Origin: Anaerolineae bacterium
Lineage (GTDB): Bacteria; Chloroflexota; Anaerolineae; B4-G1; SLSP01
Reading direction: 5' to 3'
Assembly (NCBI GenBank): GCA_016927095.1
Contig: JAFGNI010000192.1
Span: 1-7,389, forward strand
DNA: 7,389 bases
Of the stretch, positions 1 to 6,354 are shown in pieces. The position numbers and the translations under genes are program-made. The notes under the pieces are model-generated. The model was not told where the DNA came from and did not search any database. It saw nothing but the letters and a program-made list of their open reading frames with translations. How positions within the stretch are numbered: the stretch's first letter is position 1; each line of letters starts with the position of its first letter.

Positions 1-3000
1 GCGGCCATGATCTCCATGGCTGCCAGGGCATCGTGGGGGTCGGCGGGCGGGGTGTCGTCGGGCACTCGCGCCCACAGGGCCACCGCATTCCCGGCGCCGT
101 CGTAGGCCACGTCGGGATGGGCGTCCAGGAACCCGTCGTCGGTCAGGCCGGCCGTGGCGCTCCAGGTAGCACCATCCCAGCGGGAAGCGCGGATCTCTAA
201 CTGATCAGCCTGGTCGTCCACCCAGGCCAGCGTCACCGTGTCGTCGGCGGCGATGGCCAGGGCCGGGTCGGCGTAGGCATAGTCCATGGCCAGTGGGCCG
301 GTGGCATTGGGAGCCTGGAGGCCGGCAGGCGCCTCGCGCAGGCGCCAGCCGGTGCTGCGCGGCTCGGGGGCATGGGCGTAAACGGACTGCCCACCAGGAC
401 CGGCCGCGACGTACTCGTACTCGGCCTCGTAGCCCTTTTCCCAGATCAGGAACTGGGCCTTGCCCCAGGCGTAGAGGCGGATGGTGAGGCTTTTCAGCAG
501 GCTGGGGTCGGGCGGCAGGTTGAACTCGCCGCGCGGCTGGCCGCCCACGCCGCCTTCGACGTAGGCTACGCCCTCCACGCCGCTGGAGAGGGTGCCTTCG
601 GCGGTGACATCCAGTCCCAGGACGAGGGGGCTCCACGCCAACTTGCCGCTGGCCTGCTCGTAGACGCCCAGTGTGGCGTCGGCCCCGGCGCCGATCTTGG
701 CCTGAGCGTAGAGAAAGGGCAGCCAGGGGCTGAGCGGCACGCGGGGGGTGGACATCTCGCCCTCACCGCGCAGGCTGCCCTCTAGCTTGGTGAGGCGTAG
801 TTGCTCAGCGGCGCGCACGGCGCCCGAGGCGGTGATGGTGGCCTTGACCGCGACTTTGCCCTTGACCTCCCCCTCGAATTCGCCGCTGCCCTTGATGGCA
901 CCAGCCCCATCGGAGCGGAATTCGAGGCCCAACGACCAGGAGTCGATTTTGGGGCCGTATTCCTTTTTGAGCAGGTTGACCTTGTTCGCCGGGACGTCGA
1001 AATAGCCCGAAAGCGTCTCGTTGGGCCATTCGAAGGCGGCTTTATAGATGGCGATTTTGTCATAGGTAGCGCCGGGCGGTTCTGCTTCGGCGGTGACGAC
1101 GGCGGCGCCCAGCCAGGCGGCGTTGTCGGCGCGCTGGAGGGTGAGCGTGTGGCTCTCGGATTCGAACCCGGCCCCGTTTTTGGCCCAGATGCGTAGGACG
1201 TTGGCCCCGGCTTGCAGGTCGCTGCCCAGGTTGTAGGCTTGTGAGGCGGCGGGGGCCCCGGCAGGATTGTTGACGTTGTGGACGGTGGCCGCACCGTTGA
1301 GTTCGTAGGTCACGCTATCGGGGTCGTCGGCGGTGGCGCCTGTGCCGCTGAGGTCACCGTTCCAATCCACCCAGGTATCAAAGTTGCCGGGCAGCGAGAC
1401 GCCCGCCAAAAAAGTGCCGGGGCGGTAGCCGGTACGCACCTGCGTCAGGCGCGGGCGGGCATCCACCTCGGCGGACGATTGAGTGGCGTTGTTGAGATTG
1501 CTGATTTCGTTGATCTGATCGGTGGGGTCGGTGGCGACGGTGAGTTGCACGGTGGCCTGCCCCTTGCCCGCCGTGAGCAGGTCGGTGAGGTCCCAATCGA
1601 GGTGCAGCACCGTGCTGGCATCGGCGGCCAGGCTGGCGATGGTGCGGGTGTCGCTCCAGCCGCCCCTATCTCTGAGCTGCACCTGGAAATCGACAGCCGG
1701 GGCCCGGCCGGTGTTGCGTACCGTCACGTCTACCGGCAAGACATAGCGCCCGGCACTGTAAGCTGCAGTGGCTGGGGCGAGGGTGAAGGGGTCCACGCTC
1801 AGGTCGGGATTTGCCTGTCCGTGCACGACAAAGTATTGGTGGTTCCCAACGTCGTTCTGATCCATGGGACAGGCAATGGTTTGCCCGTCGTAGGAAAGGG
1901 CGGCGGTGTCACACGCCGGGCCGGGCGCAATGGCCGTCACGGGATCAAAGGCTCCATCGCGACCGGCGATCCACAGCGCATAGGCATGCACCAGCCCATC
2001 CTCAAAAAGCACGTGTTGGCCATCCTGGGTGATTCCGCTCAAGGTATGGTAGCCCAGCGACGCAGATACCGGGTTGGCGTACTGCGGATTGCCACTCGCG
2101 TGTTGGATATAATAGGTACCGCCGGAATAGGGTGGGTTGTAGGCCACCCAGTTGCCTTCGGCATTGAGATCAAAGACATAGTTGAGGTTCACCACCGTGG
2201 GCGTGGACAGGCGATACCAGCCGTCGCCGCCGTTGAAATAGATGCCCGATTCGGGAAGGGTGCCCCCGCTCTCGCCGCTGATGGTGAGCAGGATGGCCGT
2301 TGTTTCGCCGGCATAGTCCACCCGGAGAGGATCGTAGGAATACAGGCGCCCGCCTGCTGGGAGTACGCTCTCCAAGCTCTCACCCCACACGTCCACCACC
2401 TGGGGATTGGCCAATTCTGCGGTGCAAACGCGATACAACCGGTGTGTACCGCCGGGTATGTCGCAGCTCCATTGCCATGCCGGGGTCCGTCCGTATGCGG
2501 ACGGCTGTAACGTGCATTGCCACCTTTCCCCCGAAATCAGGAAAACGTGCCGGCCATCGCCGCTCAGTGCAACCAGTGAGCCGGATGATGGCCAGAGACA
2601 GACCTTTGTGCCCACACGAGGGTCCGAATAACAGGGCGTGACCCGGGCGCTGGTCTGGGTGTCTGCGTCATAGAGATAGTAGCCGCACGAGGACGCGTCG
2701 TGTTCAAGAAGCCAGGCCGAACATTCTCGATAGCGATCCTGTTTGAAATACAGGATCTTGTTGCCATCGTAACTGACGTCCAGCAGTCGCAGGCCCTTGA
2801 TTTCTGGATCCCCTACACTGGTATCAAAAGCCAAGGGGCTCCCTATGCCGTCGCTGTTTGCCAGGTAAAGGGTACGGTCCGAGTCGTAGCCGCCGGGGGC
2901 GCCGTAGACAACCACCCGCCCACTGCCGCTCAGCAGGGCATCTTGAAAGGTTTGCTCTCCCGTGTTGGGGATGTTTGTGATCTGTACCAGCGTCATCTCG

Positions 3001-3122
3001 TCCACTACCTGGTATTCGCTGCTCTGCGCTGCGGTTGGCAACACGGGCTCCAATACCACCACAACGACCAATACCAGGACCCATCCCAGGCAAAGGCTCG
3101 AACGCCATCCTTTTGTGCTCAT
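1..3122 (-). CDS. Large secreted protein with beta-propeller-like and CARDB domains (C-terminus beyond window)
   Basis: Reading from the ATG at 3122, the frame stays open for 1040 codons to the left edge with no stop, so the C-terminus is missing. Seen: a short basic N-terminus and a hydrophobic stretch at residues 10-27, followed by LPTAAQS, a plausible signal-peptidase I site. Residues 60-435 carry recurring blade motifs (VSYDGNKILYF, LSGDGRHVFLIS, ITQDGQHVLFED, LSYDGQTIACP) typical of PD40/TolB-like beta-propellers. Residues 438-550 read as a CARDB domain (PDLSVD, VTVRNTGRAPA, NEISNLNNA). Residues 680-910 are unrecognised. Residues 945-1020 contain sialidase-like propeller motifs (ALAIAADDTVTLAWVDD, DVAYDGAGNAVALWAR). 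Nine cysteines lie between 134 and 418 and none after. The start is fixed by a strong Shine-Dalgarno and an in-frame TAG four codons upstream. It is probably co-transcribed with the TetR gene. Family knowledge suggests an extracellular or surface adhesion/binding role; no catalytic site was identified. Confidence 0.9.
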   Translation of the reverse strand, partial: MSTKGWRSSLCLGWVLVLVVVVVLEPVLPTAAQSSEYQVVDEMTLVQITNIPNTGEQTFQDALLSGSGRVVVYGAPGGYDSDRTLYLANSDGIGSPLAFDTSVGDPEIKGLRLLDVSYDGNKILYFKQDRYRECSAWLLEHDASSCGYYLYDADTQTSARVTPCYSDPRVGTKVCLWPSSGSLVALSGDGRHVFLISGERWQCTLQPSAYGRTPAWQWSCDIPGGTHRLYRVCTAELANPQVVDVWGESLESVLPAGGRLYSYDPLRVDYAGETTAILLTISGESGGTLPESGIYFNGGDGWYRLSTPTVVNLNYVFDLNAEGNWVAYNPPYSGGTYYIQHASGNPQYANPVSASLGYHTLSGITQDGQHVLFEDGLVHAYALWIAGRDGAFDPVTAIAPGPACDTAALSYDGQTIACPMDQNDVGNHQYFVVHGQANPDLSVDPFTLAPATAAYSAGRYVLPVDVTVRNTGRAPAVDFQVQLRDRGGWSDTRTIASLAADASTVLHLDWDLTDLLTAGKGQATVQLTVATDPTDQINEISNLNNATQSSAEVDARPRLTQVRTGYRPGTFLAGVSLPGNFDTWVDWNGDLSGTGATADDPDSVTYELNGAATVHNVNNPAGAPAASQAYNLGSDLQAGANVLRIWAKNGAGFESESHTLTLQRADNAAWLGAAVVTAEAEPPGATYDKIAIYKAAFEWPNETLSGYFDVPANKVNLLKKEYGPKIDSWSLGLEFRSDGAGAIKGSGEFEGEVKGKVAVKATITASGAVRAAEQLRLTKLEGSLRGEGEMSTPRVPLSPWLPFLYAQAKIGAGADATLGVYEQASGKLAWSPLVLGLDVTAEGTLSSGVEGVAYVEGGVGGQPRGEFNLPPDPSLLKSLTIRLYAWGKAQFLIWEKGYEAEYEYVAAGPGGQSVYAHAPEPRSTGWRLREAPAGLQAPNATGPLAMDYAYADPALAIAADDTVTLAWVDDQADQLEIRASRWDGATWSATAGLTDDGFLDAHPDVAYDGAGNAVALWARVPDDTPPADPHDALAAMEIMA

Positions 3123-3134
3123 CTTGACCTCCTA
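3123..3134 (-). promoter_or_regulatory. Shine-Dalgarno overlapping the TetR stop codon
   Basis: On the minus strand the sequence reads TAGGAGGTCAAGATG. AGGAGG (3133-3128) is five bases from the ATG of the large secreted protein, and its first two bases are the last two of the TetR stop codon TAG (3134-3132). This decides the start of the downstream gene and implies translational coupling. The two genes are also in the same frame, separated only by this TAG and three codons. Confidence 0.9.
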
Positions 3135-3734
3135 CGAGTGGTTCAGCAGTCCTTGAAGCGCCAGCCGGACGCTGTAGCGCAATTGTGCGTCGACGTCGAC
3201 CTCCTCCGGGGCATAGACCCAGTGCAGGATGGTGCCGCTCAGCAGGGCATCCAGGGCCCGCGCCGCCTGGCGCGCGTCGGTGGGTCTGAACTCGCCGCTC
3301 TCGATTCCTTCCTGAATGATGGCTTCCAACAGCGCTGAGGACCGGCCGATAAAGTCAGCCACCACCGCGCGGACGTCCTCGCGGCGCAGGCCCAGGGCGT
3401 AGAATTCGTAGAGGATGGGCATCAGGGGCAGCATCTCGGCTTCGTCGGCGATCAGCGCTTCGTAGTAGGCGGTCAACCGCTCGGTGGCGGTGCCCGGGCG
3501 GTCGTGGGCGGCCTGTAGATCGGCCAATTCCTGGGCAAAGAGGGCCTCGGCGATGGCCCGAATGAGGGCGTCTTTGCTGTCAAAGTAGAGGTAGATCGTG
3601 GCCTTGTTGATGCCGGCCTGGTCGGCAATGTCTTCCATGGTGGCCCGGTCGAACCCCTTCCCGGCAAAGAGAGCCGTAGCGGCCTCGATGATCTGTGCGG
3701 TGCGCTCCTCGCTCACATCAGGTTTGGGGGACAC
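3132..3734 (-). CDS. TetR/AcrR-family transcriptional regulator
   Basis: This 200-residue protein has the usual TetR-family length. Residues 10-57 form the N-terminal DNA-binding domain: an opening helix (TAQIIEAATALFAGKGF), the helix-turn-helix (MEDIADQAGINKATIYLYF) and the following SKDALIRAI helix. The rest is an all-helical ligand/dimer domain with no recognisable specificity, so the effector is unknown. The start is a GTG, the first start codon after an in-frame TAG (3746-3744), with AGGAGG five bases upstream. Upstream lie a consensus promoter and a palindromic operator, which suggests autorepression. Its stop overlaps the Shine-Dalgarno of the giant secreted protein, so that protein is the most likely co-regulated target. 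TetR regulators more often neighbour efflux pumps or enzymes, which makes this partner unusual. Confidence 0.95.
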   Translation of the reverse strand: MSPKPDVSEERTAQIIEAATALFAGKGFDRATMEDIADQAGINKATIYLYFDSKDALIRAIAEALFAQELADLQAAHDRPGTATERLTAYYEALIADEAEMLPLMPILYEFYALGLRREDVRAVVADFIGRSSALLEAIIQEGIESGEFRPTDARQAARALDALLSGTILHWVYAPEEVDVDAQLRYSVRLALQGLLNHS

Positions 3735-3851
3735 CTCGTCCTCCTATGAAAGTCTGCCATCACCGGTGCTGGCCTGATTCGCCGGAAACGCCTGGCCCGG
3801 CCAGGAGGCCGGGCATGGAGCGCCCCTGATGATAAGTAACCAACCGGTTAG
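3735..3851 (-). other. 5' leader of the TetR operon with GC-rich hairpin
   Basis: About 115 nt separate the predicted transcription start from the GTG. The leader contains a perfect 8-bp inverted repeat, GCCCGGCC (3795-3802) and GGCCGGGC (3807-3814), with a 4-nt loop. An overlapping alternative pairing, CCTGGC (3791-3796) with GCCAGG (3800-3805), cannot form at the same time. There is no T-run after either hairpin, so neither looks like an intrinsic terminator. In the transcript, the loop region reads CCUCCU (3808-3803), complementary to the Shine-Dalgarno AGGAGG at 3745-3740. A regulatory role is only inferred. Confidence 0.5.
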
Positions 3852-3854
3852 TTA
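3837..3854 (-). promoter_or_regulatory. Palindromic operator, probable TetR binding site
   Basis: TAACCAACCGGTTAGTTA is an 18-bp inverted repeat centred between 3845 and 3846, with eight of nine base pairs symmetric (the 3841/3850 pair mismatches). It begins three bases downstream of the -10 box and covers the expected transcription start, the classic place for a repressor to block initiation. Size, symmetry and position fit a TetR dimer site for the adjacent regulator. Binding itself is inferred. Confidence 0.8.
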
Positions 3855-3857
3855 TCT

Positions 3858-3886
3858 ATTATATCGCGGTTCTCAGGGGATGTCAA
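3858..3886 (-). promoter_or_regulatory. Perfect-consensus sigma-70 promoter for the TetR operon
   Basis: On the minus strand, TTGACA (3886-3881) and TATAAT (3863-3858) are separated by exactly 17 bases. Both hexamers match the sigma-70 consensus at all six positions. The predicted start lies near 3851, inside the palindromic operator. A promoter this strong would need tight repression, which agrees with the operator placement. Confidence 0.88.
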
Positions 3887-3916
3887 GCAGTACCTCCACT
3901 GCTGGCTGCCTGCACC

Positions 3917-4078
3917 ATGCTAAATCTTGGGCACCGGACGCCGGCGCTGTGCGAGGCTGTGGAGCACCTGGTCGCGACTCGACGCCCCGAGGGATCGTGG
4001 CCAATGTTCCCTTGGTGGGGCCGTACATCGCGCAAGAATCGGCGGCGGGCGCGGCCTTGGACGCGTGCCGGTGGCTCT
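3917..4078 (+). pseudogene. Possible decayed aminotransferase-like fragment in the intergenic region
   Basis: The gap between the response regulator and the TetR promoter has no intact gene that I can support. On the plus strand, opposite to all other genes, one frame reads MLNLGHRTPALCEAVEHLV. This resembles the NLGHxHPxxxxAV segment near the N-terminus of class-III PLP aminotransferases. A second, +1-shifted frame from about 4009 reads PLVGPYIAQESAAGAALDAC, which could be its frameshifted continuation. There is no ribosome-binding site, no PLP lysine region and no coverage beyond about 50 residues. Chance resemblance is a real possibility. No clear terminator for the response-regulator gene was seen in this gap either. 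Confidence 0.2.
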
Positions 4079-4101
4079 TTACTCGATCGTTGTGACGATA
4101 T

Positions 4102-4776
4102 CTAGCGGCGCACCACGCCTTCGCGCCAGGCATAGACGGCAGCCTGGGTGCGGTCTGCGAGGTGGAGCTTGCTCAGGATGTTGCTGACATAGCCCTTGAC
4201 CGTCTTTTCGCTGAGGATCAGTCGCTCGGCGATCTCGGCGTTGGAAGCGCCCTCGGCGATCAGGCGCATTACCTCCATCTCGCGGTCGGTCAGCTCGGTA
4301 AAGGGGTTGGGCGTCTCGCTGCGCGCCCCGCGCAGCTCCTGCACGATGCGCGCAGCCACGCGCGGGTGGATCACGGCTTCGCCGCGCGCCGCCGCCCGCA
4401 CCGCCGCCGCCAGCTCCTCGGGCGCCACGTCCTTGAGAAGGTAGGACAGCGCTCCCGCCTTGATGGCAGAAAAGATGTGCGCGTCCTCGTGGTACGAAGT
4501 CAGCACGACGACCTGGCTGCGTGGGCTCGCTCGGCGCACACGCCGCGTCGCCTCCACCCCATCCACCGCCGGCGCAGAGCCGGTTGCCGGGCCGGGCATT
4601 ACCAGGTCCATCAACACGACGTCGGGCACATGGTCTGCTGCCAGGCGGACCGCTTCTTCGCCCGAAGCTGCCTCGCCGGCGATCGTGATGTCGGGCTGGG
4701 CTTCCAGGTAACCGCGCACCCCCTGGCGCACGATGGTGTGATCGTCTACGATGAGTACGGTGATCTGCTCGATCAT
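4102..4776 (-). CDS. NarL/FixJ-family two-component response regulator
   Basis: This 224-residue protein has an N-terminal receiver domain (about 5-125) and a C-terminal LuxR-type helix-turn-helix (about 160-220). Receiver landmarks are visible: the acidic pair D11-D12, phospho-acceptor D57 in VVLMDLVMP, T93 in VVLTSY and K115 in YLLKD. The output domain shows LTDREMEVMRLIAEGASNAEIAERL followed by the recognition helix region SEKTVKGYVSNILSKL. It lies 21 bases after the kinase stop, and GGGGGAG upstream of the ATG is a fair ribosome-binding site. It is almost certainly the partner of that kinase and acts as a DNA-binding transcription factor when phosphorylated. Oddity: the loop after D57 reads MPGPATGSAPAVDG, about eight residues longer than the usual MPGMDG. 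The closest kinds are LiaR/DegU/NarL-like; the target genes are not shown, but the adjacent transporter is a candidate. Confidence 0.97.
   Translation of the reverse strand: MIEQITVLIVDDHTIVRQGVRGYLEAQPDITIAGEAASGEEAVRLAADHVPDVVLMDLVMPGPATGSAPAVDGVEATRRVRRASPRSQVVVLTSYHEDAHIFSAIKAGALSYLLKDVAPEELAAAVRAAARGEAVIHPRVAARIVQELRGARSETPNPFTELTDREMEVMRLIAEGASNAEIAERLILSEKTVKGYVSNILSKLHLADRTQAAVYAWREGVVRR
4568..4595. repeat. Cluster of GCCGG repeats inside the response-regulator gene
   Basis: Four copies of GCCGG occur at 4568-4572, 4579-4583, 4586-4590 and 4591-4595. Copies one and two overlap a 5-bp inverted repeat (CCGGC 4569-4573, GCCGG 4579-4583). The cluster coincides with the codons for the extra loop residues 62-70 of the receiver domain, so slippage or duplication is a possible origin of that insertion. 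Confidence 0.55.
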
Positions 4777-4797
4777 CTCCTGATTCTCCCCCAGACT

Positions 4798-6315
4798 CTA
4801 CTTCCCGGGTGTGCCCTCGGGCGCGCATCGTGCGAAGATGCGCGTGCCGGCTCCGGGCGCGCTCTCTACGATCAGCTCTCCTCCCAACGCTTTGATCCGC
4901 TCACGCATCGAGCGCAACCCCATCCCGGCACTGGCGGACGCCGGATCGAACCCGCGCCCATCATCGGCCACTTGCAGCACGATTGCCTCTGCGCCGCAAT
5001 TGAGCGCGATCTCGACGTGCTGCGCGCGGCTGTGCTTGACGACGTTGGCCAACGCCTCTTGCGCCACGCGAAAGAGGGCCTGCTCGAGGACGATGGGCAT
5101 GGCCTGGTGCCCCGTGACCGTGATGCGTGCCTCGATGCCCACCTGTCGTGCCCGTTCCTGGACGTGCTCGCGCAGCGCCGCGACCAGGCTCTTTCCTTCC
5201 AGGGGGACGGGTCGCAGCTCGTGGATCAGGCCTGTCAGCTCTTGCTGCGCCTGGCGCGACAGGACCAACGCCTCACCCACTTTCTGCCGCGCGGCGCCGG
5301 GGTTCCGCTCCCACAGCGTCTCTGCCGTGCCGAGCATCATGGTCGTGGCGAACACTTGCTGCTTGACACTGTCGTGCAGGTCGCGTGCCAGCCGGTTGCG
5401 CTCCTCCAGGGCAGCCAGCTCCTGGCGCACCTGGACCAGGTTCTGGATCTGCTCGGCCATCAGGCTTAGACGACGTGCCAGTTCGCCAATTTCGTCCGGC
5501 GAGGCGTCGTGCACTTTGGCGGTAAAATCCCCCCGACCCCACGCTTCTGTGACGTTGTCCAGCTCTTTCAGCCTGCGCACAAAGCCGCGGGCGGTCACCA
5601 GGCCAAACACTGTGCCGATGATGCCCGCCGCTACCGTGAAAAAGAGCAGGCTGCCCCCCAGGATCTGCAGCGAGCTGCTCAGGAAGGATAAGGGCAGCGC
5701 GGCAAAAGAGACAAAGCGCAGATAGAGCACACCCAACACGACATCCCCTTCACCCACCACCGGTTGGACGGCGAGGATGGTACCGCCAGAGACTCGGCGG
5801 ATCGCCGGCTCTCCGCGCAGTGCCGCACGGACGAGGGCCACGCTTTCTTCCGATGCGAGCGGGTCCACAAACATCTCTTTCTGTCTCGATCCGGTGGAAG
5901 CGAGCGGCGCGCTGCACACCAACGTTTCTCCTGCCGATCCGAGGATCGCAGCGCAATCACCCTCTGACAAGGAGAGGAACATTTCGTTCTCATCGCTCTC
6001 CGTCGCTGCTTCGGCCTCGACGTTCAGAACGACCGCCTGAATCGACTCGGCAGGGAGGGCGTTCTGAAACCACGCTTCGAGCCCCACGTAGTCAGGCGGC
6101 GATGCTTCCAGGAAGGGGCGGATCTCTTCCGATACGCGGACGGACGCCTTCTCCAGCTCGTGCATCCAGAAAGATGGACGGCCAAAGTAGACGCCGACGC
6201 CGCACAAGGTCACCGCCTCGAGTGCCAACACCACGGCGACTGTGACCAGCGTATAAGAGAACGTTAGCTTCCAGCGTAGCCCGCGGAAGGGTGCCCACAG
6301 CCTTGTTAGACGCAT
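4798..6315 (-). CDS. Membrane sensor histidine kinase, NarL/LiaS class (HisKA_3)
   Basis: With the ATG at 6315 the protein has 505 residues. Order: transmembrane helix about 16-44; an extracytoplasmic sensor region about 45-205 with two cysteines (121, 134); a second membrane segment about 215-242; a HAMP linker about 243-297; a HisKA_3 dimerisation domain with phospho-acceptor H314 in LARDLHDSVKQQ; and an ATPase domain with N424 (ALANVVKHS), DDGRGF (451-456) and GMGLRSM (464-470). All expected catalytic motifs are present. It should autophosphorylate H314 and pass phosphate to the downstream regulator. A GTG at 6330 also opens this frame, just after an in-frame TAA, but it lies upstream of the -10 box of a good promoter. 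The ATG is therefore preferred, although it would give a leaderless message. The signal sensed is unknown; the preceding transporter gene suggests an envelope or toxic-compound cue. Confidence 0.96.
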   Translation of the reverse strand: MRLTRLWAPFRGLRWKLTFSYTLVTVAVVLALEAVTLCGVGVYFGRPSFWMHELEKASVRVSEEIRPFLEASPPDYVGLEAWFQNALPAESIQAVVLNVEAEAATESDENEMFLSLSEGDCAAILGSAGETLVCSAPLASTGSRQKEMFVDPLASEESVALVRAALRGEPAIRRVSGGTILAVQPVVGEGDVVLGVLYLRFVSFAALPLSFLSSSLQILGGSLLFFTVAAGIIGTVFGLVTARGFVRRLKELDNVTEAWGRGDFTAKVHDASPDEIGELARRLSLMAEQIQNLVQVRQELAALEERNRLARDLHDSVKQQVFATTMMLGTAETLWERNPGAARQKVGEALVLSRQAQQELTGLIHELRPVPLEGKSLVAALREHVQERARQVGIEARITVTGHQAMPIVLEQALFRVAQEALANVVKHSRAQHVEIALNCGAEAIVLQVADDGRGFDPASASAGMGLRSMRERIKALGGELIVESAPGAGTRIFARCAPEGTPGK

Positions 6316-6321
6316 CGCCTT

Positions 6322-6350
6322 ATTATACACCCGTTATCGCTGCCTGTCAG
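6322..6350 (-). promoter_or_regulatory. Sigma-70 promoter for the kinase/regulator pair
   Basis: On the minus strand, CTGACA (6350-6345, one mismatch from TTGACA) and a perfect TATAAT (6327-6322) are separated by 17 bases. The promoter sits between the permease stop (6357-6355) and the kinase. The A of the kinase ATG (6315) is the seventh base after the -10 box, exactly where +1 is expected. Read-through from the permease operon remains possible, as no terminator is visible. Confidence 0.75.
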
Positions 6351-6354
6351 CTTT

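Noticed and set aside
1278..2510. 410-codon plus-strand open frame
   Set aside because: It lies antisense to the large secreted protein, whose frame carries signal-peptide, propeller and CARDB motifs. The plus-strand translation shows no recognisable domain, and the openness is explained by high GC content.
2700..3338. 212-codon plus-strand open frame
   Set aside because: It spans antisense across the junction of the TetR gene and the secreted protein. No domain or ribosome site supports it.
3795..3814. GC-rich hairpin as an intrinsic terminator
   Set aside because: There is no T-tract after the stem on either strand, and it lies inside the TetR leader downstream of a consensus promoter, so a simple terminator does not fit.
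3873..4133. 86-codon minus-strand frame between the response regulator and the TetR promoter
   Set aside because: It overlaps the regulator's 3' end and the TetR promoter, lacks a ribosome site and shows no recognisable domain.
4162..5469. 435-codon plus-strand open frame
   Set aside because: It runs antisense across the response regulator and the kinase catalytic domain, both unmistakable by motif. The antisense product looks low-complexity and has no family resemblance.
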